Position numbers and translations under genes: made by a program. Below the pieces are notes generated by a model. The model was not told the DNA's origin and did not search any database. It saw nothing but the letters and a program-made list of their open reading frames with translations. Of a stretch of 43,645 bases of DNA, positions 28,369 to 38,031 are shown piece by piece (positions within the stretch are counted from its first letter, which is position 1; each line of letters opens with the position of its first letter). The DNA lies in the IMG/VR virus record IMGVR_UViG_3300025704_000043, positions 1-43,645 of that record; one strand, 5' to 3'. This stretch comes from a virus.

Positions 28369-29157
28369 ATGGCAATAAACGTAGATACAGTATACAAGAC
28401 AGTTCTGTTAATACTTAACAAAGAGCAGAGGGGTTATATGACGCCTGATGAATTTAATAGAGTAGCTACTCAAGTACAATTAGATATTTTTGAGCAGTAC
28501 TTCGATGATTTAAACCAGCAACTACGAGTGCCACAATCAGATTACGATTACTCAGATAGACAAATGAGTATCGATGAAAAATTATCACCTTTTAAAACTT
28601 CTGGTGCGTGTGTTTACAGCGGTAGTAAGTTTAATTTTCCTGTAATAGAAGCTGGAGGTGGTACAGTTATTTATAATGGCTCAGAACCTACTGGTTCTCA
28701 AGTAGCTTTTCATAGCTTGGGTACAGTACTCTACACGCCTTTGACAGGTTTTCCAACAGAAGTACAAAGGTTAGCTCGTAACGAATTCTACAACATACAG
28801 CAATCTCCTTTAACAGCGTCGACAAAAGACTTTCCTACATATCTATACGAAGGCGGTAAGCTAACAGTTAACCCCTCTTCTATACAATCAGAAGTTAGTA
28901 TTAGTTTCCTAAGAAAACCAAAAAATGTAGTTTGGGGTTATAACTTGGGTTCAGTTGGTCAATACTTATACAGTAACTCTACAACAACAGTGCCCTCTAG
29001 CGGTAAACTATCTCAAAACATTGAGCTAAACACCGGTGAGCAAGTTAATGTTATAACTAGAATTTTATTTTACTCTGGAGTTATTATTAGAGACCCACAA
29101 GTTATACAAGTTGCTGCTTCTGAAATACAACAAAACGAAAATAATAAAAAAAGCTAA
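28369..29157 (+). CDS. head-tail adaptor or ring-like structural protein 1 (262 aa)
   Basis: The N-terminus MAINVDTVYKTVLLILNKEQ, then RGYMTPDEFNRVATQVQLDI and FEQYFDDLNQQLRVPQSDYD is a signature I know from virion proteins of marine flavobacterial phages. The rest is beta-rich (GGGTVIYNGSEPTGSQVAFH) with a Gly/Ser/Thr-rich middle. Position downstream of the capsid and just before the tail-tubular-A-like protein suggests a connector ring or collar. The start ATG follows a UUCG terminator hairpin, 3 nt before the next gene at its end. The role is inferred from order. Confidence 0.6.
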   Translation: MAINVDTVYKTVLLILNKEQRGYMTPDEFNRVATQVQLDIFEQYFDDLNQQLRVPQSDYDYSDRQMSIDEKLSPFKTSGACVYSGSKFNFPVIEAGGGTVIYNGSEPTGSQVAFHSLGTVLYTPLTGFPTEVQRLARNEFYNIQQSPLTASTKDFPTYLYEGGKLTVNPSSIQSEVSISFLRKPKNVVWGYNLGSVGQYLYSNSTTTVPSSGKLSQNIELNTGEQVNVITRILFYSGVIIRDPQVIQVAASEIQQNENNKKS

Positions 29158-29160
29158 TAG

Positions 29161-30366
29161 ATGTCATTAATAACTGAAAACAATAGACAATACTACGAAG
29201 GTGCTGAAGGTTTTAAAGGTGACGGTGTTAAAGTTTCTTTTACTACAACTTTCAATACTGACCTAGAGTGGTACGCTGCCTCAAGTTCTGATATAAACTA
29301 TACAAAAAACAACTTTAAACTATACAGTAGCTCTAATGGTCTTCCAGGTAGCTGGAGTGAAGTTACTACTGGTTATACTGTTTCTGGAAATACTATAACG
29401 TATACAGATGCTCCAGTTAACAACCTTTACATAGTAGCTCAACTAAAGAGACTGGATGGAGGTAATTACGGTAACACGTATGCTGAAAAAGCTGTTGGAG
29501 AAACTGTTGAAAAAAATTATGGCTCATATGCTTACACAAAACTAAATGATATTATAAATAACTTTATAGTTGCTTATGTTGGTGCCGGTAAATTAATTCC
29601 AAGCGCTAAACGTACAGATATTATCTTTCACGCGAAAAGAGCAATGCAAGAGTTTAGTTATGATACATTACGAAGTGTAAACTCTCAAGAACTTACAATA
29701 CCTCATAGCCTTAGTTTAGCTATGCCTCAAGACTACGTGAACTATGTTAGTATGCATTGGATTGATGACCAAGGAGTTAAGCACGTAATGACTCCGACTT
29801 CAATGACAACAAACCCAGGTTCTATGCCTTTGCAGTCTGACAACGGTCAACCTATGCAAGACAACTTTGGTGATAACGTAGACGGAACATCTATAACAGA
29901 AGATAGATGGAGTAATAATGGTTTAAAAAATAGAAGAGATACAATAGATAATAGTGACTTTAGTTGGGACTTATTATACGGTGAGCAATCTTATGGAGTT
30001 GGCCAGCTTTACGGCTTAGATCCTCAAAAAGCTAATATAAACGGATATTTTACTATAAATGATAGAGAAGGTAAGTTTTCTTTTTCTTCTGATCTAATTG
30101 ATCGTATAATCATATTAGAGTATATTTCTGATGGTCTTTCTACAGGAATGGACACTAGAGTCCCTAAACTAGCTGAAGAAGCAATGTACGCTTATATAAG
30201 CCACGCTATTATAGCGTCTAGAATTAATCAGCCAGAGTATGTTGTCAATAGGTTGAAAAGAGAAAAAAGCGCTAAGCTTAGAAACGCTAAATTAAGACTA
30301 TCTAATATCAAGTTGAACGAATTTGTTCAAGTTATGAGAGGTAAGTCTAAATGGTTAAAACACTAA
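29161..30366 (+). CDS. tail-tubular-A-like (T7 gp11/P22 gp4-type) adaptor (401 aa)
   Basis: The region from residue about 150 on has RTDIIFHAKRAMQEFSYDTL, then RSVNSQELTIPHSLSLAMPQ, then DYVNYVSMHWIDDQGVKHVM. The pattern 'I-x-x-A-x-R-A-x-Q-E-x-x-Y-D-x-L-R ... E-L-x-I-P ... P-x-D-Y-V-N-Y' is what I associate with adaptor (gp4/gp11-like) proteins in short-tailed phages. The N-terminal 90 residues form a separate beta domain (VKVSFTTTFNTDLEWYAASS). It probably connects portal to nozzle. The C-terminus is basic. Confidence 0.65.
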   Translation: MSLITENNRQYYEGAEGFKGDGVKVSFTTTFNTDLEWYAASSSDINYTKNNFKLYSSSNGLPGSWSEVTTGYTVSGNTITYTDAPVNNLYIVAQLKRLDGGNYGNTYAEKAVGETVEKNYGSYAYTKLNDIINNFIVAYVGAGKLIPSAKRTDIIFHAKRAMQEFSYDTLRSVNSQELTIPHSLSLAMPQDYVNYVSMHWIDDQGVKHVMTPTSMTTNPGSMPLQSDNGQPMQDNFGDNVDGTSITEDRWSNNGLKNRRDTIDNSDFSWDLLYGEQSYGVGQLYGLDPQKANINGYFTINDREGKFSFSSDLIDRIIILEYISDGLSTGMDTRVPKLAEEAMYAYISHAIIASRINQPEYVVNRLKREKSAKLRNAKLRLSNIKLNEFVQVMRGKSKWLKH

Positions 30367-30371
30367 AATAA

Positions 30372-33300
30372 ATGGCAGAAGTTAAAAACGCGTTCATAAA
30401 ATCTAAAATGAATAAAGATCTTGACAGTAGATTATTACCGTCTGGAGAATATAGAAACGCTATAAACGCGCAGGTTAGTAAATCAGAAGGATCAGACGTT
30501 GGCTCTTTAGAGAACGTGCTAGGTAATTCTTTAGTAGCTACTTTCAGCGAAGGTGTCACCGGTCTATCTTGTATTGGATTTTTCACAGATCAATCTAAAA
30601 GTGATGTATATGTTTTTTTAACAGACAACATTACAGAAATATACAATGAGCAAGGAGTTGGTTCTAATCATTTTATATATAAATACAATACTCAAAACAA
30701 CGATTCGCCAGTGTTATTAGTTTCTGGAGCGTTTTTAAATTTCTCTAAATTAAACCCTATATATGGTGTAAATCTATTAGAAAAACTACTTTTTTGGACA
30801 GATAATAGAAATCAACCTAGAAAAATAAACGTTGAAAACGCCGCTACTATAACAAATTATTACACAACCGAAGATCAAATATCAGTTGCAAAATATTACC
30901 CTTACGAGGTTATAAACTTATTTAAGCAAAGTACTTTAGCTGGCGCAAACGCTGATGGGTCTTTACAGTATGAGTCAACAATGAAAAATGTTGATGACAA
31001 ATTTTTACCAAACGGTGGATCCTGCGATTCAGGTTCAACTGCTATTGTAAATAGCAACACTCTAAGTATTGATCAAATATCAATACCTTACTACCCAAAA
31101 ATCCCTGTAACAGGAATGAAAGTAGAACGTGTTAACTCAGTTGGGGAAATAGTACCTTTGCTACTTAATGGTGTTAATCAAACTATAACTGTTGACCAGT
31201 TTAACACCACTGGTGATGTATTAACTTTAAGCGGTAATGTAGACATAGATAGTAACACAGAATTAATATTTAATTCCAACCCTTATTACTCAAACAATTA
31301 TCCTGGTGATTCTGACTTGAATAAAGACAAATTCATTAGATTTAGCTACAGGTTTAAGTTTAGTGACGGCGAGTACTCTTTGATAGCTCCATTCACGCAG
31401 ATTTGTTTTATACCCAAGCAAGATGGTTATTTTATGACAGATAATGTTACAACTGAAGGTACTGTAAACACGTACGACGGTGATATGAATCAAGCTTACG
31501 GTTCTACTATTGTTGACTTTATGGAAAACAAAGTAGATGAAATAAGTTTACAGATACCTCTACCTTCTATAGCTAGTTCATTAAGTAGTGATTTTCACAT
31601 AGACGAAATAGATATACTGTATAAAGAATCTGATGGTTTAGCTATCCAGGTGGTTGAAACTATTAAAGTTTCTGATCTATCTGATCTTAACTCAAAAGTT
31701 TACGAATATGTGTATCAATCACAGAAACCATATAAAACACTACCTAGTAAAGAAATAACTAGGGTTTATGATAAAGTTCCAGTTAAAGCTCTTGGTCAGG
31801 AAATAATAAGTAATAGAGTTGTTTATTCTAATTTTCAAGACAAGCACACTCCGCCTAGTTCTTTAAACTACAATGTATCTGCTAATTCTAAATCTGATTT
31901 TAACCTTAAAGATGGAGAAGGAACTGTTGCCTCTAATGTCGTTGCCAGCACGATTATACCAATAGCTTTAGATAGTGGCTTTGTTGGTGTTGGATCAATA
32001 GTTACCTCGCCACAGGCTTATCCTTCTCTAAAGTTAACAGTCTTAGAAACTTCTGGAGTACCAGTAAACAGTATAACTGTTAACGAGGCTGTTACATTGC
32101 TAGCAAACGACAACTTGGTGTTTAACCCAGTCTCAAGCGACTCTAATACGACTAGTATTGTAGAATATCCTAGTAGCTCTTTGAAGTCTAATAGAAACTA
32201 TCAAGTCGGTGTAGTATTAGCGGATAAGTTCGGAAGACAATCAACAGTCATACTGTCTAATTCTAAAACACCTATAACAGTGGGTAGTGAAACGTATGTG
32301 GGTTCAACTATATACTCACCTTATAGCCTTATTAATCCTTGGAAATGGGTGGGTAACTCTTTGAAAATGCTATTTAACGAAGGTATCGCTACGCAAGGGG
32401 CTAACCCAGTGTTTAATGAACCAGGTCTTTACAATGGAGAAATAACTAGCGCTGATTATAACCCTTTAGGATGGTACTCTTATAAAATAGTTGTAAAACA
32501 AACCGAGCAAGAGTATTATAATGTTTACACAGCAGGCGCTACTTTAGGTCTACCTTATAATTACGATGGAACTGGAGTTTTACAGAAAAATACTTCATTT
32601 GTAACATTGACGAATGATAATATAAATAAAATACCAAGAGACTTATCAGAGATTGGACCTCAAGATAAGTCTTTTAGAAGTTCCGTTATATTGTACGGTA
32701 GGGTTGAAAATCAAATGATAGACACTGGTACATCAGATCCTAAAAATGTTAACAAGCAGTTTTATCCTTATAAAACTTCTTTCACAACATCTTCTATAGA
32801 AACTCTTTTTGATATTTTTCAAGTTCAAGAATTTGTTGGAGCAGGTACTAATCCAATACCTATTACTGATATATCAAATGCTTTTTCTAGTTTCTATAAG
32901 TCAGATTCTAATCCTCTTATAGCTCAAATAACTACTTCTCAAGATATTGACAAGCAGTTTGGGGCTAGTAACTTAGTAATACCAACAACTTCAGAATACA
33001 AAAATATAACAGCATTAGCTATTTTTGAAACAAAACCGGTAGAATCTAGATTAGATATTTTTTGGGAAACTTCAACTTCTGGTCTTATATCTGGGCTAAA
33101 CGCCTTAGTATTAGAAGACTCTGGAGCCGCTAGTGGTTTTTCTAGCTTTAATACAAGTCTTTTCACTGAAAGCATTGTAGAAGGTGGTGAAATACTTGAA
33201 AATGATATTACACCTGTAGATTCTTTTGGAGTTAATATAGATCCAACTATAATACAAAGCTTAAGTATGTCTGTAACGAATAACAACGGTTTAGACGTAA

Positions 33301-34247
33301 GTAGTTATTTTACTCTAATAGATAAAGATCCTGGTAGCCCTGGTTTTTACAACATAGATGTTACTTCGTATTTTATAGCTAACATGTACTACGGATCAGC
33401 TACTAACACAAGAAACTTTGTTTTTACGTTTACTCTGCAGCTTAATCCAGATCCAGCTCTTCCGCTGCCAGCTCCTAGTGTTTTTAACAAACTAGCAGCT
33501 TTATCAAACGTAGCGCCACTCATAGACAACGGGCAAGGAGACATATCTACTAACGACTACTTTGTTTCAGCTACTTCTTTTGGAAGTCATATAGCTGTTA
33601 ATGGAGCAGCGGATTCTAACCCAAATAAATACTTAGAACTACAATGGGAGTTATCACCTATATCACCAGTTTTACAACCTTACTTTACTATAAATGAAAC
33701 CACTGGGCAAGGCGGTGCACTTGAAACTAATATAATTAGAGCACCACAGACAGGTACTTACCTTCCTGGTGAAGATTTTTCTATGAAACTAAAAGTTACA
33801 GACGCTGGTGGCGCTGGTTTAAGTGATAGCATTATAAGGAATGTTAACACTATTGCTCCTTTAGTAGTGGCTGAATGTAAGGATATATATACTGTATGGT
33901 CACCTACTAATCCAGGTCAATTTGATGTTGATATAATTGCTGAAGCTAGTTTATATAAGGTTGAATTTTTAAACACACCGGCATCATCTAGTGGTAATGG
34001 GTTTTACATTTACACAGGATACTTTAGTGATCTAAGTGGCGGCAACACGCTTAATGATGTTAGGTTAAATAAAACAGGAGCTTCTACGGTTGTAGATCAA
34101 AATGCTGATTGGTTTTTTGCTAGTACAAAGGCCGCTGTTATTTCCTTATACAATCAAAGTATAGCAGGTACATCAAACCAGGGCTCGTACAATAACACGG
34201 AATCAGCCATTCCAAATCTCGGTGATTATACTATAGTCGTAAGATAA
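30372..34247 (+). CDS. tail nozzle/muzzle-like protein 1 (1291 aa)
   Basis: The N-terminus MAEVKNAFIKSKMNKDLDSR, then LLPSGEYRNAINAQVSKSEG and SLENVLGN, followed by LNFSKLNPIYGVNLLEKLLF and WTDNRNQPRKINVEN, matches a family of large beta-propeller-like tail-nozzle proteins (T7 gp12-like) common in marine flavobacterial and crAss-like podoviruses. The C-terminal 400 residues look like Ig-like or other beta domains (TFTLQLNPDPALPLPAPSVF). It is followed by a second protein with the same nozzle features, so the usual single protein may be split. The role is inferred from family and order. Confidence 0.7.
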   Translation: MAEVKNAFIKSKMNKDLDSRLLPSGEYRNAINAQVSKSEGSDVGSLENVLGNSLVATFSEGVTGLSCIGFFTDQSKSDVYVFLTDNITEIYNEQGVGSNHFIYKYNTQNNDSPVLLVSGAFLNFSKLNPIYGVNLLEKLLFWTDNRNQPRKINVENAATITNYYTTEDQISVAKYYPYEVINLFKQSTLAGANADGSLQYESTMKNVDDKFLPNGGSCDSGSTAIVNSNTLSIDQISIPYYPKIPVTGMKVERVNSVGEIVPLLLNGVNQTITVDQFNTTGDVLTLSGNVDIDSNTELIFNSNPYYSNNYPGDSDLNKDKFIRFSYRFKFSDGEYSLIAPFTQICFIPKQDGYFMTDNVTTEGTVNTYDGDMNQAYGSTIVDFMENKVDEISLQIPLPSIASSLSSDFHIDEIDILYKESDGLAIQVVETIKVSDLSDLNSKVYEYVYQSQKPYKTLPSKEITRVYDKVPVKALGQEIISNRVVYSNFQDKHTPPSSLNYNVSANSKSDFNLKDGEGTVASNVVASTIIPIALDSGFVGVGSIVTSPQAYPSLKLTVLETSGVPVNSITVNEAVTLLANDNLVFNPVSSDSNTTSIVEYPSSSLKSNRNYQVGVVLADKFGRQSTVILSNSKTPITVGSETYVGSTIYSPYSLINPWKWVGNSLKMLFNEGIATQGANPVFNEPGLYNGEITSADYNPLGWYSYKIVVKQTEQEYYNVYTAGATLGLPYNYDGTGVLQKNTSFVTLTNDNINKIPRDLSEIGPQDKSFRSSVILYGRVENQMIDTGTSDPKNVNKQFYPYKTSFTTSSIETLFDIFQVQEFVGAGTNPIPITDISNAFSSFYKSDSNPLIAQITTSQDIDKQFGASNLVIPTTSEYKNITALAIFETKPVESRLDIFWETSTSGLISGLNALVLEDSGAASGFSSFNTSLFTESIVEGGEILENDITPVDSFGVNIDPTIIQSLSMSVTNNNGLDVSSYFTLIDKDPGSPGFYNIDVTSYFIANMYYGSATNTRNFVFTFTLQLNPDPALPLPAPSVFNKLAALSNVAPLIDNGQGDISTNDYFVSATSFGSHIAVNGAADSNPNKYLELQWELSPISPVLQPYFTINETTGQGGALETNIIRAPQTGTYLPGEDFSMKLKVTDAGGAGLSDSIIRNVNTIAPLVVAECKDIYTVWSPTNPGQFDVDIIAEASLYKVEFLNTPASSSGNGFYIYTGYFSDLSGGNTLNDVRLNKTGASTVVDQNADWFFASTKAAVISLYNQSIAGTSNQGSYNNTESAIPNLGDYTIVVR

Positions 34248-34285
34248 GGTAGTAGTAATAAGCAAAAAAAATAAGTGATAATTAT

Positions 34286-35707
34286 ATGGGAGCAATAATA
34301 GAAGTAAAATACTTTAACAGCTTTTTGCTAAAAAAAGTTGATGCAGACCTTGGTCTTTCTGATGATTATATACCTTCTTGGAATGGGTCAACTGGTATAC
34401 CTGCAGATATTGGTGGTTATCCTGTTATCAGCGAAGGAAACATTGACAACGGAAGCGACTGGGCCGTAGAAGAAGCAAGAATAAGAGGTGGTTATAACAA
34501 TACAAATGTAGATTATGGTGTTAGAGCCTACTTAGTCGAAGAAGAAGCAAATGCTGTTATAAGAAGTAATTCTTTAATATACTCAGGTATATTCAACTCT
34601 AGGACAGGTATAAATGATACTAATGTTTTTTCTGTCGGTGATAACATTACTAAGTCAGCTGATCCAGCTAACGGAAGTATACAAAAGCTATACGCTGAAG
34701 ATACTAATCTAATTATATTTCAAGAATCTAAAGTGTCTAGAGCTTTGATTGATAAAGATGCTATATACACAGCTGAAGGAAGTAGTAGTATATCTAACGT
34801 AAACACAACCATAGGCACAATACAGCCTTATGGAGGAAATTTTGGTATCAGTAGAGACCCAGGCAGCTTTGCAGTTTATGGATATAGAAAGTATTTTACC
34901 GATAAAGATAGAAACGCGGTTCTTAGATTATCTATGGATGGTTTAACAGAAATATCTAATTACGGGATGTATGACTATTTTAGAGATGAATTTAACGATA
35001 TAGATCAAACAGGTACAGTTGGACAATTAAAAGGAGGATGGGATATACACAACAAACAATATGTTGTATCGTCTCAACGAAGTGTTCTTTCAGATGATGA
35101 TAGTTATAAAACATTGTCTTTTGACGAAAGTGTAAAAGGTTGGACTAGTTTCTTCACGTACAAGCCTGATCAAATGTTTAGTATAAAAAATAACTTCTAC
35201 ACAGTAAAAGACAACGGGTTGTGGCAGCACTACTCTGCTGATGTAGATAGAGGTAGCTTTTATGGAGTAACAACGCCTTCATTAGTTCACTTTGTATTTA
35301 ATAATAGAGTTAGCTTGTCTAAGGTTTTTAAAACAATAAGCTACGAAGGTAGTAATGGTTGGCAGGTTAATAGCTTTATTTCAGATGAAACTGGCCTAGA
35401 TATGGTCAACAGCGGATGGTCAAACTCTTTTGACAGCACTACTTTAGTTAAAAGTTATAACGAAGGATCTTATACTGAAAACAATACAGTATATAGAGTT
35501 GGTTTTGATAGAAAAGAAAACAAGTATCATGCTAATTTAATAAACAATTCTGAACCCACTGCTGGCGAGGTTTCTTGGGGACCAAGTATGTCTGGCGTAA
35601 AAGGCTTTTTTGCTAATGTGGTGGTTTCAACAGATTCAACTACAGATCCAGGAGGTCCAAAAGAGCTTTTTGCAGTTTCATCTAACTATATAGAATCATC
35701 TTATTAA
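34286..35707 (+). CDS. tail nozzle-like protein 2 (473 aa)
   Basis: The protein has the signature ARIRGGYNNTNVDYGVRAYL, SLIYSGIFNSRTGINDTNVF, GSIQKLYAEDTNLIIFQESK, VSRALIDKDAIYTAEG and FAVYGYRKYFTDKDRNAVLR. In related phages I know, these blocks occur in the second half of the nozzle or muzzle. It starts 38 nt after the 1291-aa protein in another frame, so the pair are probably partners in a beta-propeller ring at the end of the tail. The gap (34248-34285) is non-coding. Confidence 0.7.
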   Translation: MGAIIEVKYFNSFLLKKVDADLGLSDDYIPSWNGSTGIPADIGGYPVISEGNIDNGSDWAVEEARIRGGYNNTNVDYGVRAYLVEEEANAVIRSNSLIYSGIFNSRTGINDTNVFSVGDNITKSADPANGSIQKLYAEDTNLIIFQESKVSRALIDKDAIYTAEGSSSISNVNTTIGTIQPYGGNFGISRDPGSFAVYGYRKYFTDKDRNAVLRLSMDGLTEISNYGMYDYFRDEFNDIDQTGTVGQLKGGWDIHNKQYVVSSQRSVLSDDDSYKTLSFDESVKGWTSFFTYKPDQMFSIKNNFYTVKDNGLWQHYSADVDRGSFYGVTTPSLVHFVFNNRVSLSKVFKTISYEGSNGWQVNSFISDETGLDMVNSGWSNSFDSTTLVKSYNEGSYTENNTVYRVGFDRKENKYHANLINNSEPTAGEVSWGPSMSGVKGFFANVVVSTDSTTDPGGPKELFAVSSNYIESSY

Positions 35708-35726
35708 AATATAAAAACATAAAACT

Positions 35727-36413
35727 ATGCCATTAATGACAGCAGGCCTCATAACAGGAGGTATACAAGCTTTAACAGGTCTTTTCGGTGCTTCGGCTGC
35801 TAAAAAAAGACAAGCAGCCGCAGCGAGACAAAAAAGAGCTGCACAGACGAAGTTACAGAACCTAGAAGACAATAGGCAAGCTATTATAAATCCATATGAA
35901 AGTATGGAGGATTTATCTTCTACTATTCAAAACCCTTTTGAAAATCTAGGCGTAGCGACTCAAGCTGCAGAAATGCAAGCTGAAGAAGCTGATATCGCTT
36001 TAGCTAATACGTTAGACACTATAGCTGCTACAGGAGCAAGCGCTGGTGGTGCAACTGCTTTAGCTCAAGCTGCTTTACAATCTAAAAAAGGTATTTCTGC
36101 TAACATAGAGCAACAAGAAGCTAGTAATGAAAGAGCTAGAGCTCAAGGACAGCAACAGCAACAGCAGCTTATTATGGCTGAAAAGCAAAGAATTCAAGGC
36201 GCGGAAGCTAAAGGTGCTGAGTTTATGTACAGAGAACAAGAGAGCAGAGATCTAATGCAAATGGATAGGTTATCTGCTCAAATAGCAGGTTCAGAAGCTA
36301 GAGAAATGCAAGCAGGCGCTGATAGAAGTAATGCTATCGCAGGCGCTGTTGGTGGAATAGCTTCAACTGTTGGAGGAATGTATAAAGCAGGTGCTTTCGG
36401 AAAGGGAAAGTAG
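35727..36413 (+). CDS. internal virion protein, 0-frame product (228 aa)
   Basis: The N-terminus (MPLMTAGLITGGIQALTGLF then GASAAKKRQAAAARQKRAAQ) is a hydrophobic, possibly membrane-inserting segment followed by a basic Ala/Gln-rich coiled coil; the C-terminus is GGIASTVGGMYKAGAFGKGK. The composition and place before two larger internal proteins resemble T7 gp14-type ejection proteins. The last codons include GGGAAAG in the correct frame for -1 slippage, directly before TAG; the extended product is listed separately. Confidence 0.7.
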   Translation: MPLMTAGLITGGIQALTGLFGASAAKKRQAAAARQKRAAQTKLQNLEDNRQAIINPYESMEDLSSTIQNPFENLGVATQAAEMQAEEADIALANTLDTIAATGASAGGATALAQAALQSKKGISANIEQQEASNERARAQGQQQQQQLIMAEKQRIQGAEAKGAEFMYREQESRDLMQMDRLSAQIAGSEAREMQAGADRSNAIAGAVGGIASTVGGMYKAGAFGKGK

Positions 36414-36484
36414 CAACACCGGTAAGTGGTAAAACTGCAGACGTACAATCAGTATCATCTTACGACACAGATTTAATCGTTTAA
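35727..36484 (+). CDS. predicted -1 frameshift product of the internal virion protein (252 aa)
   Basis: The 0-frame ends in AAG GGA AAG TAG. The heptamer G GGA AAG (36404-36410) is of the X XXY YYZ type and is the same heptamer as the lambda G/GT tail frameshift site; A AAG GGA just before it (36401-36407) is a second possible slippery site. A -1 slip reads through 24 more codons to the stop at 36484, adding GKGK followed by VATPVSGKTADVQSVSSYDT and DLIV. Otherwise 36414-36501 would be an unexplained gap in a tight gene row. No clear downstream pseudoknot is visible. A sequencing error is the alternative. Confidence 0.5.
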
Positions 36485-36501
36485 AAAAGAAAAACAAAAA
36501 A

Positions 36502-38016
36502 ATGAGTTATAGAAACCCACAACAAAACGTAGATACTCAGTCCGCTCAAGGGATTGCTAATCTACAGAGAACTATTGCTGGTACTTTTGGAGGTGTTGTT
36601 CAACAAGAATTACAGACACAGAAAGAGTTAGGAATACAGCAAAAAAAATTAGCAGATAAAAGAGCTAAGGAGTTAAAAGAGTACGAGAAACTAGAAGAAC
36701 AGGTTGCTCTGGGTATAAAGAACTATGAGATTGACAACCCTGATTTAAAAATAGGTGACTCTATGGCTCCTTTGGTTGACTCTTATAGCGATATAATGAC
36801 TAGAATAAACTCAGGAGCAGTAACTGATCCTAAGGAAATAGCTGCTCTTAGATCACAAGCATCTGATATTTTAACTATGCCTAAAAGAATAGGTAATATG
36901 CTAGAGAGCATTAGTGCAACTGATCTGTTAATGACAGAGACAGAAAAGAGATCTGGAAGAATGGGTGGACTAGATCCTTCTCAAGACAGTAACATGCCTG
37001 AGGTAATGAGAGTTTTAATGAACAAAGCTAAAGGTAATAGATCTACAAGGGTTGAGTTTGAAAATGGAAAATATAAAGCATATATAGACGTAACTCCAGA
37101 AGGTAGTAAAAAAACAACACTTACAGAAGAGCAGCTAGCAGATTACTTAAGTGGTAAAACGCAAGGTGTTCAGATTATACCTAACGCTACAGAAGCTATG
37201 GAGAATCTCAAGAACACTCATATACAAAGCATAGATTCAGAAGGTAAAAAAACATATATAAAGTCCGCTTTTGGTGAAGAAACAACTAGAGAAATTAAAA
37301 AAGACGGTAATGTAATTAGGATAGAGACTTACAAGCCTTTAAAAAGAGACTATTTAGCAAGTGCTGGAAAAGCTGTTATTGAAAGTGAGATTGCAGCAAT
37401 GAGTGAAACTGAAAAAGTAGCTTTTATGAATAACATTATTGAACCTGACACAAAAGGTTATACAATTGAAAATATAAAAGGAGAGAAAGAAAAGAAAGCT
37501 TTACTAAAGGGCTACACTGATTATTGGTTAGATAACTTTGCTCAAGATCAAGTAATTAGCACTAGAAACGTAGCTTTACCTAAAGAGAGTAAACCTACTC
37601 CTTCTGAAAAAAAGGAAGCGAAAGTATATAAAGACATAGAAAAAGACCTATCTGTGTTAACTAGCTCTGCAATAGGCGATATAAACAGAACTAACATAAC
37701 TTCTTTAGCTCAAAAAATAGGAGTAGCAGTGAATCAAGACGATGTTGAAACAGCTAGTGGCAAAAAAAGTTATAATTTACCTATCAAAGGCGGTAAGGGC
37801 TTTTTAACTATTACACCAGACGCTTCTGATAAAGACGTTTTAAAGTTGATATTAAAAGCTAAAGGATATAAAAGCTCTGATGTTGACACGTTCATTGAAA
37901 CTTTTTACAAAAAAGAAAAAGAAAATGTGCAAGGAACAGGACCTTTAAGTAACGATTTTACAAACCCTGAATATTTTACAAAGAGTAGTGTAAATAGCGC
38001 AGCTAGATTCAACTAA
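36502..38016 (+). CDS. internal virion / cargo protein (504 aa)
   Basis: The N-terminal 70 residues are Gln-rich and basic (NVDTQSAQGIANLQRTIAGT, then a Lys/Glu coiled coil KKLADKRAKELKEYEKLEEQ). The middle and C-terminal parts are charged and helical, with SMAPLVDSYSDIMTRINSGA and KSYNLPIKGGKGFLTITPDA. No catalytic motif is recognised. Its place between the gp14-like protein and the giant protein matches T7 gp15-type internal core or cargo proteins, ejected with the DNA. This is inferred from order. Confidence 0.6.
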   Translation: MSYRNPQQNVDTQSAQGIANLQRTIAGTFGGVVQQELQTQKELGIQQKKLADKRAKELKEYEKLEEQVALGIKNYEIDNPDLKIGDSMAPLVDSYSDIMTRINSGAVTDPKEIAALRSQASDILTMPKRIGNMLESISATDLLMTETEKRSGRMGGLDPSQDSNMPEVMRVLMNKAKGNRSTRVEFENGKYKAYIDVTPEGSKKTTLTEEQLADYLSGKTQGVQIIPNATEAMENLKNTHIQSIDSEGKKTYIKSAFGEETTREIKKDGNVIRIETYKPLKRDYLASAGKAVIESEIAAMSETEKVAFMNNIIEPDTKGYTIENIKGEKEKKALLKGYTDYWLDNFAQDQVISTRNVALPKESKPTPSEKKEAKVYKDIEKDLSVLTSSAIGDINRTNITSLAQKIGVAVNQDDVETASGKKSYNLPIKGGKGFLTITPDASDKDVLKLILKAKGYKSSDVDTFIETFYKKEKENVQGTGPLSNDFTNPEYFTKSSVNSAARFN

Positions 38017-38031
38017 AAACAAGAATAAGAC

